A stretch of DNA of 26,048 nucleotides from Candidatus Nanohalarchaeota archaeon (GCA_030635525.1 DAOVYR010000001.1:1-26048); one strand, 5' to 3'. Shown: positions 1 through 8,584, counted from the stretch's first letter. The notes: a model not told the origin generated them from the sequence alone. Numbers and translations: made by a program.

Positions 1-3
1 AAA

Positions 4-13
4 ATATATAAAT
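4..13 (+). promoter_or_regulatory. TATA box of the 5-TM protein gene
   Basis: An AT-rich TATA-like element lies about 60 nt before the ATG at 69, predicting a start near 33 and a leader of roughly 36 nt. An AAGGT stretch at 57-61 could serve as a weak ribosome binding site. Confidence 0.5.
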
Positions 14-68
14 CAACAACCCCAATATCATGTATAACATAACTTAACAACAAAAAAAGGTCTTAAAC

Positions 69-581
69 ATGCCAGCAGCAGAATCAACAGGTCCATCACC
101 CATAGAGATTATGCTCGGCAACATGAACCGCCTCGACTTTTTCGATTTTTTCTTAGTATGGATCCTCTTCTTTGCAATAATCTACGCAATCCTCAAAAAA
201 GCAGAATTCTCAGACGAACTATCAGTAAACGCAGTAATCGCCTTCGTAATGTCCTTCTTCATAATCAACTACACACCCGTTGGCATGACCTTAGGCACAT
301 TCTTCTCAACACTCTTCGGTCTCACCGCCGTAATAATCGCAGGACTTTTAGTAGGAATCCTGTTCTTAGGTATGGCCGGCATCAAGCTCGACGAAGTCCT
401 CGGCAAAGGCAACAAAACCGCCATAGCAGTCCTGTTAGGATTCCTTGCCATAATAACCTTCATAAGTGTCGGCGGCCTGAGCTTCTTCAACATAGAAAGC
501 GACATCGTAATAACACTATTCATGATTCTTTTAATGCTCTTTGCCGTAATGTTCATAGCAAAAGGCGAAGAAAGCAAATAA
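69..581 (+). CDS. Small polytopic membrane protein, about 5 TM helices
   Basis: I do not recognise a named family. The 170-residue product has about five hydrophobic segments, near residues 24-42, 53-72, 76-103, 116-140 and 146-163. A short polar N-terminus precedes the first and a charged tail (KGEESK) ends the protein. There is no signal peptide and no obvious catalytic motif. It is one of only two plus-strand genes and converges on the coiled-coil gene, with stops 27 nt apart and no clear terminator between. Its position beside a large pilin-like locus would allow a role as an inner membrane component, but nothing in the sequence shows this. Start: ATG at 69, a TATA box at 4-13, stop TAA. 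A small transporter or holin-like protein is an alternative. Confidence 0.85.
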   Translation: MPAAESTGPSPIEIMLGNMNRLDFFDFFLVWILFFAIIYAILKKAEFSDELSVNAVIAFVMSFFIINYTPVGMTLGTFFSTLFGLTAVIIAGLLVGILFLGMAGIKLDEVLGKGNKTAIAVLLGFLAIITFISVGGLSFFNIESDIVITLFMILLMLFAVMFIAKGEESK

Positions 582-608
582 AAACCAGCAGAAATTTAGA
601 AAGTACCC

Positions 609-1688
609 TCAAACCCGCTCATCATCATCCGATTCATCAAAAACATCCGTATCTTCCACTTTATGAGAACCAGTCTTATTCTTGTCCTTTCCACTTATAC
701 CTGCACCTGTATGAGCGGACACTTCCTTATGAGCATCATCATCATCCCGCGAATCATGCTTGTCATCACCCAATGCATCACCAAAAATATCATCATGCTC
801 ATGCTTCTTACCCTTCTCCACATGCTCATCCTCAACTTTAGCATCCGGCGCATCAAACGTCCTTTCACCGCGCACGTGCCCTGCATCAACATCCCCCAGA
901 TGACCCGACACAAACTCCTTAACCTCCCTCACACTATCCACAAGATTAGGCACAATATCCTTAAACGCCCTCTCAAGCCCCGCAACCCTCGGTTCCATAT
1001 CAATAATCTTAGTAGAATTGTCCTTGATCCCCTCATGCGCAGACCCCATCTCCTTTCGCCTCGCATCCTCCTTCTCCTGCGAATCAGACTTAAACTCACC
1101 AATGATCTGCTGGATGCCCTTAATCTGGGCACCGATCTCCTTCATCTCTGATCTGAGTGAATTCACCCGCTCATTCACAACCGACTCAACAATCTCATAA
1201 ATATTCTCTCTCTCCTGATCACTGATCTTCGCCTGCTGCCCGGAACCGTCATCCTCGGGCATACTTATCCCCGCCGGCCTTCCTTCCCCCCCCATAGGAG
1301 ACATATTAGTAGAATCAGTAAAATCATGTGGCCTCTTCGAAAAATCCATTTCCTGCCTATCTGCACTCATCAGATCCTGATCCAGATACTGCTCCTGTGC
1401 AGACCCCATATCCATACCCTGCGCTCCGCCAAATGCCTGTCCCGGCGGCGGTCCCGCCATCGGCGGTGGCGCACCAGTAACCTCATTTCGCACAGACTCA
1501 TTCAGCGCATCATCAATCTCCTTAAAACTATACCCTTCATCCTTAAGAGAGCGAATAATATCAGACTCCGCAAGCCCCTTAGCACTAAGCTCATTAATCA
1601 CAATATGCGGATCCCGCCTGTCACCCTGTGCCTGCCCCGCTGCCTGCTTCTTCTTCTTTGTAAGCCGCCCAAACAACTTAAACTTCAT
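609..1688 (-). CDS. Cytoplasmic coiled-coil protein with UBA-like N-domain and acidic/His-rich tail
   Basis: The 359-residue protein has no signal peptide. In order it has a very basic N-terminus (residues 1-15, several Lys) and a short helical domain (about 27-70, containing GLAESDIIRSLKDEGYS) resembling small UBA-like helical modules. A Pro/Gly/Met linker (about 73-150) follows, then a long heptad-type coiled coil (about 155-265). The tail is low-complexity, rich in Asp, His and Lys. The coiled coil is loosely reminiscent of archaellum accessory proteins ArlC/D/E, but this is a weak resemblance. It overlaps the upstream coiled-coil gene by 4 nt (ATGA), so the two are probably co-translated. 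A cytosolic scaffold at the base of a surface structure is possible. No enzymatic motif is visible. Confidence 0.85.
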   Translation of the reverse strand: MKFKLFGRLTKKKKQAAGQAQGDRRDPHIVINELSAKGLAESDIIRSLKDEGYSFKEIDDALNESVRNEVTGAPPPMAGPPPGQAFGGAQGMDMGSAQEQYLDQDLMSADRQEMDFSKRPHDFTDSTNMSPMGGEGRPAGISMPEDDGSGQQAKISDQERENIYEIVESVVNERVNSLRSEMKEIGAQIKGIQQIIGEFKSDSQEKEDARRKEMGSAHEGIKDNSTKIIDMEPRVAGLERAFKDIVPNLVDSVREVKEFVSGHLGDVDAGHVRGERTFDAPDAKVEDEHVEKGKKHEHDDIFGDALGDDKHDSRDDDDAHKEVSAHTGAGISGKDKNKTGSHKVEDTDVFDESDDDERV

Positions 1689-2053
1689 AGCCTCTCCTCA
1701 ATTAACTCTTCAACCTCTTTCCTGGTCACGAACTTCGTCGTAATCGGATTGATCAGATCAAGATAATTCTCAAGCTCCTTAAACTCCCTTCGCGGCACCA
1801 TCTCCTTGATCTCGCGGTGAATCTTATCAATATCAACCTCCATATTCGCAAGCCGGTCAAGTATCTGCTTAATCGTACATTTAGTAGACGTCTCATCATC
1901 AATAATCGTCTTCTTCTGCTTAATAGACTCCGTCTGCAGTGAATTCAACTGCTCCTTAAGATTCCTTATATTCTCCTCAAGCTCACGCACCCTCTTACTG
2001 TTATCATTTACACGACCGACAACATTATTCAGCATCACATTCATAGCAGGCAT
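1685..2053 (-). CDS. Small coiled-coil protein, ArlC/FlaC-like in appearance
   Basis: The 122-residue soluble protein is predicted to be almost entirely helical. The first half (after PAMNVML) is a heptad coiled coil rich in Glu, Lys, Arg and Leu. The C-terminal third carries a distinctive LENYLDLINPITTKFVTRKE segment ending in an acidic helix. A TATA element at about 2076-2088 lies 28 nt before the ATG at 2053, which favours a leaderless start there over the GTG at 2059. Its stop overlaps the start of the next coiled-coil gene (1688) by 4 nt. The pairing of two coiled-coil proteins resembles archaellum accessory genes (arlC/D/E), but no archaellum core gene is nearby. Function unknown. Confidence 0.8.
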   Translation of the reverse strand: MPAMNVMLNNVVGRVNDNSKRVRELEENIRNLKEQLNSLQTESIKQKKTIIDDETSTKCTIKQILDRLANMEVDIDKIHREIKEMVPRREFKELENYLDLINPITTKFVTRKEVEELIEERL

Positions 2054-2075
2054 ATACACTAATTATGTTCCGCCT

Positions 2076-2088
2076 AATATATATGTTT
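2076..2088 (-). promoter_or_regulatory. TATA box of the coiled-coil operon
   Basis: On the minus strand this reads AAACATATATATTA, centred about 28 nt before the ATG at 2053, the spacing expected for a leaderless archaeal transcript. Confidence 0.6.
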
Positions 2089-2116
2089 AATCATATCACC
2101 TGCCCAAAAAAACTCA

Positions 2117-2395
2117 TCACCCGCACTCAGGATAATCATCCGCCATATAATCCGCACCAGTAGTACTCACAGCACCAACAAACAAATTAACCCTCCACTC
2201 AAGCGCCTCCATACCGACCGCACCAGACCCCTCACGGCACACAAGAGTAAAATCCACATCAGTATCATATATCAACCCGAAACTCAATCCGCAGCATGTC
2301 TCACAGATCTCTTCCTCCTCCTCTTCATCCACGTACCCCCATTCATCCGCAACAGGCACCTCATACTTCTCGCCGGACACAACACAATACTCCCC
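2117..2395 (-). other. In-frame C-terminal continuation of the module A fourth pilin-like gene, behind a TAG stop
   Basis: Directly after the TAG at 2396-2398, the same frame stays open for 92 codons to a TGA at 2117-2119. The segment contains EYCVVSGEKYEVPVADEW, a run of seven acidic residues, a CETCC motif and a LEWRVNLFV strand. The 366-aa homologue at 16336-17436 has a matching C-terminal domain (a Cys cluster, then LDWRLYIV near its end) within one uninterrupted ORF, so this segment is probably the missing end of the 351-aa protein. It could instead be a separate 87-aa gene starting at the GTG at 2380, with GGGGAG upstream as a ribosome site. It has no signal peptide, which argues against an independent exported Cys-rich protein. 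Confidence 0.6.
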
Positions 2396-3451
2396 CTAAT
2401 CAGGATCAACTTCACAATCCGGCCTTTCACAAACAGACTCACTTGACACCCCATTGCATATTTTAGCAGTACCCCTGACCGCGCACCTGTCCCTCAAACA
2501 ACTTGCGCACGACTCACTGCAGCACCCCTCCGACTCATAACTGCGCCTCTTTTCATTAACAATAACCGGCTCCCTTATAGAAATACACTTAATCACCGCA
2601 TCACAACTCACATTCTCTCCTCCAAAATACATTCCGTCATAAACCAAAGTCCTGACAGCTTCATCCACAGCACTTCTCACAACATACTTCATCCTCTCCT
2701 CCCAGCATGGAAAAATCATCTCTGCCACCGTATCGGCATCAGGACAATATGGTCCGCTGCACGAGCAGGACTCAAAACTCAACCCCAAAGGCAAAATCGC
2801 ACCATCATTCAGCTTCCTCTCAATATTCTTCCGGACAACATCATCCAAAACCCACTCCTTCAATATCTCATAATCATACCGGAAATGATTTACCCCCAAA
2901 TCCTTCTCAACCACCACATCCTCATTGCTCACAAAAGAACTCCCGTCACTCATCCTGACATTCAGCCCACTGCCTCTGGCAACAATCTCCTTCTTATCAT
3001 CAGAAAATTCAGTATTCACGCAATCCATCCTGCCCACACTCAAAAAGTCAACCACATCTCCTTCATCTTCAATCAAAGAAATATACGAATTCACAATATC
3101 CATAGTCTCATCATTAACCTCCGAAAGAACATCGGAAAAACCAGGCACCTGCGGGACAACACACTGCCAATACCTAACCTCATCATTATCCCATCCCCCT
3201 TTTACCGCAACAGCACCCAAAGCATGACTGCCCGAAAGTCCAAGAGCCATTTCCACGTAAGAAAGAACCTTATAAGACTCCTCATTCAGCCTCGAAAAAA
3301 CAAGAGTCTCAGTAGAACTGATCTTTTCACTAATACCCATATTAGCATTATACTGCATCCATATAAGACCTGCAATAGCAAGCCCTATAATTATAAAACC
3401 CATAACAGCTACACTTACACCCTTCATATCAATCATCCATAGACTTCTCAT
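2396..3451 (-). CDS. Pilin-like protein, module A fourth subunit, ended by an in-frame TAG
   Basis: The 351-residue protein has a short class III-type leader (MKG then VSVAVMGFIIIG) and one N-terminal hydrophobic helix (about residues 10-30). A long extracellular head follows, with about 20 Cys concentrated in the last third. It is homologous in layout to the 366-aa protein at 16336-17436: KG leader, RYW motif near residue 110, a DCV motif, a middle helix region and then a Cys-rich part. The ATG at 3451 follows the preceding gene's TGA with no gap; internal Met codons at residues 6 and 9 are possible starts. It ends at TAG, after which the frame stays open to 2117. It is therefore either truncated, read through, or a recent nonsense allele. 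Exported, probably pilus-associated. Confidence 0.85.
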   Translation of the reverse strand: MRSLWMIDMKGVSVAVMGFIIIGLAIAGLIWMQYNANMGISEKISSTETLVFSRLNEESYKVLSYVEMALGLSGSHALGAVAVKGGWDNDEVRYWQCVVPQVPGFSDVLSEVNDETMDIVNSYISLIEDEGDVVDFLSVGRMDCVNTEFSDDKKEIVARGSGLNVRMSDGSSFVSNEDVVVEKDLGVNHFRYDYEILKEWVLDDVVRKNIERKLNDGAILPLGLSFESCSCSGPYCPDADTVAEMIFPCWEERMKYVVRSAVDEAVRTLVYDGMYFGGENVSCDAVIKCISIREPVIVNEKRRSYESEGCCSESCASCLRDRCAVRGTAKICNGVSSESVCERPDCEVDPD

Positions 3452-3970
3452 TCACCATACATACAGGTACGCAATCGCATTTTCCCTGCTGTCCGCTATC
3501 GGAACAACAACCCTGTGCACCATAACATCAACATCATCACTCGGCACACTATTGAGTTCAAACGACTTAACACCATCCCTCTCAACAAAAAAATAATAAT
3601 TATAGTCTGGCAAAGTCCGGTCAAGATACTGCCTGACAACATCCATCGCATCTACCCTGGCACCGCCCGCCTGATACATCCAATCACTGGATTCATCACC
3701 GAACCGCTGCGATTCACCAATAACCCCTGCAACCGTACTATGAGCGCCATCAACATAATACATATTCACAAGCGCAATCTCCGCATACTTATACTTCTGC
3801 TGCTTCGCAATCATCTTCGAAGATTCAATCTTCTGGTTCTGCGTAACAAAAAAGAAATACAAAAAAACCACCGAAACAAGCATAATCACAGCCATGATAT
3901 TCAGCATTGACTCCTGCCCCTTTCTTCTAAAGCTCCGCCCCCCGCACAAACACTTCATAAAAACACACAT
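3452..3970 (-). CDS. Pilin-like protein, module A third subunit (no VWA insert)
   Basis: The 172-residue product carries a class III leader ending in RRKG, followed by QESML and a hydrophobic helix of about 22 residues, then a compact head. The head begins and ends like the 415-aa VWA protein at 17540-18787. It has an acidic RVDAMDVVRQYLDR segment, then a YYFFVERDG strand, and ends with HRVVVPIAD...AYLYVW. The VWA domain of the homologue sits between these two parts. The ATG at 3970 shares one base with the upstream TGA (TGATG), implying translational coupling; a TTG at 3973 is less likely. Role inferred: minor pilin or pseudopilin. No catalytic motif. Confidence 0.87.
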   Translation of the reverse strand: MCVFMKCLCGGRSFRRKGQESMLNIMAVIMLVSVVFLYFFFVTQNQKIESSKMIAKQQKYKYAEIALVNMYYVDGAHSTVAGVIGESQRFGDESSDWMYQAGGARVDAMDVVRQYLDRTLPDYNYYFFVERDGVKSFELNSVPSDDVDVMVHRVVVPIADSRENAIAYLYVW

Positions 3971-4731
3971 CAATTAACAACTCTCAACAGTTTCTTATCA
4001 TGATTATATTTAAAAACAATATACTGAAGCCCTGCCTCAATCTGCATGAACTCAATATTATTGAAACTCAAAACCTTGCAAAAATCACCCGCGTACGTCC
4101 TAAGGCAGATGCTCTTCCTGCCATCCGCATCAGCCATCACAACCGGATAATCCAGCCTGATAGTCATAGAAGCACTCACATGCTTATCCATCTCAGACCC
4201 TGTCCTATACACCTTCTCAACCATCCCGACAACAGAGTCAAGATCGCCCTGCCTTAAATTCAGATTAAGCTCCCCCGCATTTACAGAACCGTCTTCATAT
4301 TTAATCGCAACAGGCATAGTGATCCCGAATTCATGCTTTAATCCATACACCCCCGAATCCTCTGCCTCTCCAAGCCGCCACGAACTCTCGTTTGGCGAAT
4401 CAATATCCCTGACAGTCGCACTCCACCCCAGTCTCTCATCCCGCGTACAGGGCGCCTCATTATTAACAAAATCCTCATTAAGCGCATCAAGCATACGCGC
4501 ACTCACAAGATAAGGATATCTGGTAGAATCACATGAAATGCAATCTATAACCTCATCAAACACAGGAATCGCCTTTGACTTAAAATCATATTCCTCTGCT
4601 TCCTGGGCAATACTAACATTCACCTCCAGAGTCTTTATCACAAAAATCGCAAATATACTTATAAGTATGATTAACATTATCGGCTGCGTAAATATATTTA
4701 TCTGCCCCTTATTCTGTTGCTCCCTAATCAT
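3970..4731 (-). CDS. Pilin-like protein, module A second subunit
   Basis: The 253-residue protein starts at the ATG at 4731, inside the ATGATTAG overlap with the previous gene. A longer start at 4848 would put about 39 residues before the leader and is unlikely. The leader is NKG followed by QINIF and a 20-residue hydrophobic helix. The head (about residues 40-253) matches the 256-aa protein at 18784-19554 along its length. Shared points are a GW-x-x-x-VRD strand, MP-[VI]-AI, a GDL-[DE]-x-V segment, a DYP-[VI] strand with following KxC, and a hydrophobic C-terminal strand pair. This is the second position in both modules, so gene order is conserved. Exported; likely a minor pilin. Binding function unknown. 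Confidence 0.87.
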   Translation of the reverse strand: MIREQQNKGQINIFTQPIMLIILISIFAIFVIKTLEVNVSIAQEAEEYDFKSKAIPVFDEVIDCISCDSTRYPYLVSARMLDALNEDFVNNEAPCTRDERLGWSATVRDIDSPNESSWRLGEAEDSGVYGLKHEFGITMPVAIKYEDGSVNAGELNLNLRQGDLDSVVGMVEKVYRTGSEMDKHVSASMTIRLDYPVVMADADGRKSICLRTYAGDFCKVLSFNNIEFMQIEAGLQYIVFKYNHDKKLLRVVN

Positions 4732-5239
4732 CACTGCCCTCACAATCCTTGCATTTAGGGTCGCACACATCAAACAATCTGCACCCTTTATCGCATACTT
4801 CATCATCAATATTACATATTCCCGGGCACGTACCCTCCTTGAGCTCAATAATGCCCGATGTTTTGCGTATGCATATTGCCTGTGAATTCTCTATATCCGC
4901 ATCCCTGACATCTTCCGAAAGAATAACAGACACCGCATCTCTCGTCGGGTATTTTATAGAAAGTCTCCGCTCATCAACAGTCAGCCTATATGTTCTGGCA
5001 GAGATATCATACAGATACTCAACATTATCATGTTTGGACAAATAAACCATGCTTATCTTCGACTTCAATTCACCTGCAAACTCCCTTTCAGATGTAGCGA
5101 ACACATTGCTTATCTGGTAAATCACAAGATTATAAAACGACGCAAAAAACAATATCGACGCAATTAAGCCTCCAATAAAAAGAACAGACTCCACAGTAAC
5201 AGACGCTCCCTTTCGCCTCATCCTACAGTGCGCAACCAT
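4724..5239 (-). CDS. Pilin-like protein, module A first subunit, minimal Cys-Asp repeat tail
   Basis: The 171-residue protein has the leader RRKG followed by ASVTVESV and a long hydrophobic helix. A beta-rich head then leads to a short Cys/Asp tail with CDKGC, CDPKC and CKDC. The head resembles the N-terminal part of the 830-aa transglutaminase protein and of the 319-aa paralogue (a DERRLSI strand, an AICIR strand, then the first Cys pair). It is thus the short form of that family. A TATA box at 5262-5270 is centred about 27 nt before the ATG at 5239, which sets that start over the upstream 5320. The stop is TAG, overlapping the next gene by 8 nt. It heads the four-gene operon down to 2396. 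Confidence 0.87.
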   Translation of the reverse strand: MVAHCRMRRKGASVTVESVLFIGGLIASILFFASFYNLVIYQISNVFATSEREFAGELKSKISMVYLSKHDNVEYLYDISARTYRLTVDERRLSIKYPTRDAVSVILSEDVRDADIENSQAICIRKTSGIIELKEGTCPGICNIDDEVCDKGCRLFDVCDPKCKDCEGSDD

Positions 5240-5261
5240 AACTAATTTATGTCCGTCCTGC

Positions 5262-5270
5262 AATATAAAG
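5262..5270 (-). promoter_or_regulatory. TATA box of pilin-like module A operon
   Basis: CTTTATATT on the minus strand, centred about 27 nt upstream of the ATG at 5239. It implies a leaderless transcript covering the four genes down to about 2117. Confidence 0.6.
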
Positions 5271-5431
5271 TTTGACAAGAAAATCAAAAATAAGCAAAAA
5301 AGCGCACAACCACTATACAAACCAATTTATACATGTTTCAGATATATACTCGCTGTCGTGTCCTATATCTTAGGGATTGAGAGACAGGGGAACGGATTCA
5401 TTTTGTTTCTTCCCCCTACAGTCACTAAAAC

Positions 5432-6901
5432 CTAATAATAACTCCACTCAAAATACCCGTCACCGTCAAAATCATCGCATGTGCCCCTTGAAAGATCATA
5501 GCACAATCCCAGGCAGCACACCGCATTATCTATTGAGAGCACATCGCAATCCGCATTGCTCTTGCACGGGGGTAGAGGAATAGCATCTATATTTCCAAAA
5601 GAGAAACTCTCAGTAAAATCCTTTGTCGGCAGGCATCCCACTTCATCCGCGAAGTAATCTACCTGTACCTTCAACTCACTCATATCCGTTGCTGTGGTCT
5701 CGATAATGATCTCAGACGTCTCACCGCCAAAAAGACTCTGCGGCGCATAAAGTATTTCATATTCCGGCGCATTCAGGCTGACAGTATCAATATGCGCAAG
5801 CATATCGCCTGTGTTCTCGACCATCACGCGCAGGTAAAGCGGCGCACCCTCATACAAAGTAGGCTGATAATAAGATCTCTTTATCTCAATATCCGGTCCC
5901 CTCTCACCGAGAGCAGGGTCGACTTCAGTCAATGTCATAGAATGGCTTGCACCGAACATCGACATTTCAAAATACTCATAAATCCAGTTCATGTCACTGA
6001 AATGATTGCCTCCGGTTCCGCTAAATCCAATCCTTGGATTATTTTCTTCATTTCCATATATTAATGGTTTAAACGTAGGCAGATAATTATATGCAATAGA
6101 AGGAACAGCGAATTTATCACCCCAGTTTGTGGAAGATAGACTGTCAAAATACATCATGCATATGGGATTTGTATCTACCTGATAGACCGACTCATCTTCG
6201 CTTTCACTTTCATCTAAAGGCGTCATTTCATCCTGGCAGCAGAGGAGCGAAAGATAAGCACTCCATACTCCATAATTACTGTCGACAGGAGTGCGATATA
6301 CGACAATATCCTCCCTGTTTACAGCATCATTATCAACAACATAAGTATCTGGCAGTGTGTCGCTCATAGTCGGTCTGTAGTTATTAGGATAACTGTTTAC
6401 CTTATGCCATTCAATAAGGTCTGTCAACATGCTTTCCAATTCTGGACAACTCAACCACTGTATAGGCGGCGTATCTTCAGGTCCTCCTTTTGAGAACCAT
6501 TCACCCGATTTCGTATCTGCAAACGTATTCAACTCATCGCCCTTGCAGAATGTGTCTCCGTCTTTTAATACATAACCTCTGTCAACAATCTGGAGCGACG
6601 AATATAGATTAATTGCCGTGTGAGTAATAAAAGGACCGTAACAGACAGGGCAATAGGAACTGGTGGTTCCTTCTTTTCTACATCCGTGCCCATCAATAAT
6701 ATCCTCCTCCAGTTCACCTAGGCTGTATCTCACGATATCCAATGCCTCAACATTCTCGCTCACTGCAGTCAATGCTTCGGGGTCAGTGATATTAAGCCCC
6801 CTCGACTGGATATGATTCACATACCCGCTTGCCATTGACACAATCATAAAAAAGCATATCATTGCCATACCAATAATAATTGATTTTTTTGTAATTTTCA
6901 T
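5432..6901 (-). CDS. Secreted protein with CARDB-like domain and Cys-rich C-terminus
   Basis: The 489-residue protein has an N-terminal hydrophobic segment (about 9-28) that is a Sec signal or anchor. A large extracellular region follows with scattered Cys pairs (CPVC, LCCQ). An Ig-like segment at about 320-425 has the alternating strands and VENTG motif typical of CARDB-type cell-adhesion domains. Near the C-terminus is a Cys cluster (CKSNADCDV, then CCLGLCYD) and a DFDGDGYFEW stretch resembling a calcium loop. The ATG at 6901 overlaps the stop of the preceding gene by 4 nt, so both form a bicistron. No protease or glycosidase motif is visible. Likely a cell-surface structural or adhesion protein; partner unknown. 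Stop is TAG. Confidence 0.85.
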   Translation of the reverse strand: MKITKKSIIIGMAMICFFMIVSMASGYVNHIQSRGLNITDPEALTAVSENVEALDIVRYSLGELEEDIIDGHGCRKEGTTSSYCPVCYGPFITHTAINLYSSLQIVDRGYVLKDGDTFCKGDELNTFADTKSGEWFSKGGPEDTPPIQWLSCPELESMLTDLIEWHKVNSYPNNYRPTMSDTLPDTYVVDNDAVNREDIVVYRTPVDSNYGVWSAYLSLLCCQDEMTPLDESESEDESVYQVDTNPICMMYFDSLSSTNWGDKFAVPSIAYNYLPTFKPLIYGNEENNPRIGFSGTGGNHFSDMNWIYEYFEMSMFGASHSMTLTEVDPALGERGPDIEIKRSYYQPTLYEGAPLYLRVMVENTGDMLAHIDTVSLNAPEYEILYAPQSLFGGETSEIIIETTATDMSELKVQVDYFADEVGCLPTKDFTESFSFGNIDAIPLPPCKSNADCDVLSIDNAVCCLGLCYDLSRGTCDDFDGDGYFEWSYY

Positions 6902-8535
6902 GAATCTTCCCCTCCTTCTTTTTTATTTCTGCGCGCCTGCACAAGCAAAAACGCAGCGATCAAAAAAGTTATAGAAAAAATCACGACTAATGCCCTGACT
7001 GAATTGAATGAACCCTCCCCGTCAGGTACTTTCGGCTCGACACCAGCGTCTCCGGCTGCAAGCGCAATTGAAGTTTCAGCTGACAGATCGTGATTCGTTT
7101 CTCTTGCGACAATCTTGTATGACCCTTCAGCACCATAAATCTTGATGCTTTCATAAAATGTGCCGTCAATATTCTGGTCTTTGACGCGATGGATGATATC
7201 TCCGTCAGGATTCATTATATAGGCAAGTATATTCCCTCTCAGGTTATTGTTCTCATCATCTTTGAATGTGACCGTATAACGGAGTGTATCACCCTGCTTG
7301 TACAGGGATTTATCAGTATCTACATTCAGGGTCTTCTCAGTATTTTTGAATTTGGAATAATCATATATCAGTGTAATCTCATCAGCCATATTATCATTCT
7401 TATCATAAAGGCGCATCTTCAATGTCAAATAATTCGCGCTCTCTTTTGGCACAAACTCCCAGTTGACACCCATCGGGTCAGCGCTGATTATCCTCGTGTC
7501 CATTACATCAGTATATATTGTATTTCCGCTCTTGTCCCTGATCTCTACAGTGCCATGACCTTCAAATGTGCTTGAGTGATCTGCCGTATTTGAGACGCAG
7601 GCAAATACAGTTGTCTTTTCACCTGTCTCAAGCGGGAATCTGTCAATGCCAAGATACCCGATACCTCCTTTGGAACCCCCTACAGCGAGTCTCATCTTGA
7701 GTATTGATTTCTCATCCGCGCTCGTGGCAACGAATTTAATCTCATATGCGCCTGTTTTAAGCGCAGGTAGATCATACATGATATCTTCCACACCATTTGC
7801 TTCAAGAACAATTATCTTTTCCAGAGAATATTCTGCAATAGGTCTTTCAGTAACATCATCCCAGTCATATACATTCATTTTCAGTGTGACTTGCTTCTTT
7901 GCAGTGCCCTCATTTACCAGCTTTGTCTTGATACTGAGCGGCGTCGATGCATCAAAAGACGGGGAATTGGTCCCGAATGTATATTTATTATCATTGATAG
8001 TTGTGGATTCTTTATCAAGATATATGCGCGACACAGCATCTGCATTTTTCACATTGAACGTAGTCATTTCTCCCGGCACCCCCGGCGGTCCGTATGGAAG
8101 CATGCTTATCCCTACAAGATTGAACTTTTCACCTACAATGAAATATGTTTTCACCGTATATTTTCCGCCCTTTGCACCGCTAGGTACTTTCCATTTGAAA
8201 TAGAACGGAATCTTATCATCCCTATAGAGGCTGATATCATCTTCTGAGATAAATTCATCAACCATGTGCTCTATATCCTCAGGGCCGTCATAGAATATCT
8301 GCACCCTCACTTTACCCTCGACAATAGGCGCATCCATGTGGCTCAAAAGATTATAAAAGACACGGACCTCGTCACCAGGGGCATAACTCACCTTCTCCGG
8401 ATGCAGGTCATTGAATTCAAGCCCGCTCTGGAACTTATAGTACTTGAAACAGTCAGCATTTTCACTTGCAGCAAAAGCATGACTCGGCATGCACAAAATC
8501 AAAGCCACCATAATTGATATAATTATCTTTTTCAT
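6898..8535 (-). CDS. Type I membrane protein with macroglobulin/Ig-like domains
   Basis: The 545-residue protein has a clear Sec signal peptide (MKK, hydrophobic core, SHAFA before cleavage near residue 23). Several beta-sandwich repeats follow. The last, at about 395-480, resembles an alpha-2-macroglobulin MG2-like domain (DKSLYKQGDTLRYTVTF, later GSYKIVARE). A TM helix at about 513-532 is followed by an RRNKK stop-transfer tail, so the bulk faces outward. GGTG at 8544-8547 with 8 nt spacing favours the ATG at 8535 over the in-frame GTG at 8544, which is part of the ribosome site. It is co-transcribed with the CARDB-like gene downstream. It may be a surface scaffold; no thioester motif is seen, so protease-trap activity is not supported. 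Confidence 0.87.
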   Translation of the reverse strand: MKKIIISIMVALILCMPSHAFAASENADCFKYYKFQSGLEFNDLHPEKVSYAPGDEVRVFYNLLSHMDAPIVEGKVRVQIFYDGPEDIEHMVDEFISEDDISLYRDDKIPFYFKWKVPSGAKGGKYTVKTYFIVGEKFNLVGISMLPYGPPGVPGEMTTFNVKNADAVSRIYLDKESTTINDNKYTFGTNSPSFDASTPLSIKTKLVNEGTAKKQVTLKMNVYDWDDVTERPIAEYSLEKIIVLEANGVEDIMYDLPALKTGAYEIKFVATSADEKSILKMRLAVGGSKGGIGYLGIDRFPLETGEKTTVFACVSNTADHSSTFEGHGTVEIRDKSGNTIYTDVMDTRIISADPMGVNWEFVPKESANYLTLKMRLYDKNDNMADEITLIYDYSKFKNTEKTLNVDTDKSLYKQGDTLRYTVTFKDDENNNLRGNILAYIMNPDGDIIHRVKDQNIDGTFYESIKIYGAEGSYKIVARETNHDLSAETSIALAAGDAGVEPKVPDGEGSFNSVRALVVIFSITFLIAAFLLVQARRNKKEGGEDS

Positions 8536-8571
8536 TAACATCACCTTTTAGTTACTGTATAATATATTTTA

Positions 8572-8584
8572 ACTTATATATAAA
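8572..8584 (-). promoter_or_regulatory. TATA box of the MG2/CARDB bicistron
   Basis: TTTTATATATAAG on the minus strand, upstream of an AAGGTGATG ribosome site. It directly follows the end of the gene ending at 8586. Confidence 0.5.

Noticed and set aside
158..841. A 227-codon plus-strand frame overlapping the 5-TM gene
   Set aside because: It is His/Arg/Asn-rich without domain signals, and spans two better-supported genes in other frames.
609..2053. Calling the coiled-coil genes archaellum arlC/arlD outright
   Set aside because: Only general coiled-coil resemblance is visible and no arl core genes (arlB, F, G, H, I, J) are in the window.
2885..3442. A 185-codon plus-strand frame opposite the module A fourth pilin-like gene
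   Set aside because: It is antisense to a protein with a leader, helix and a paralogue; no start signals.
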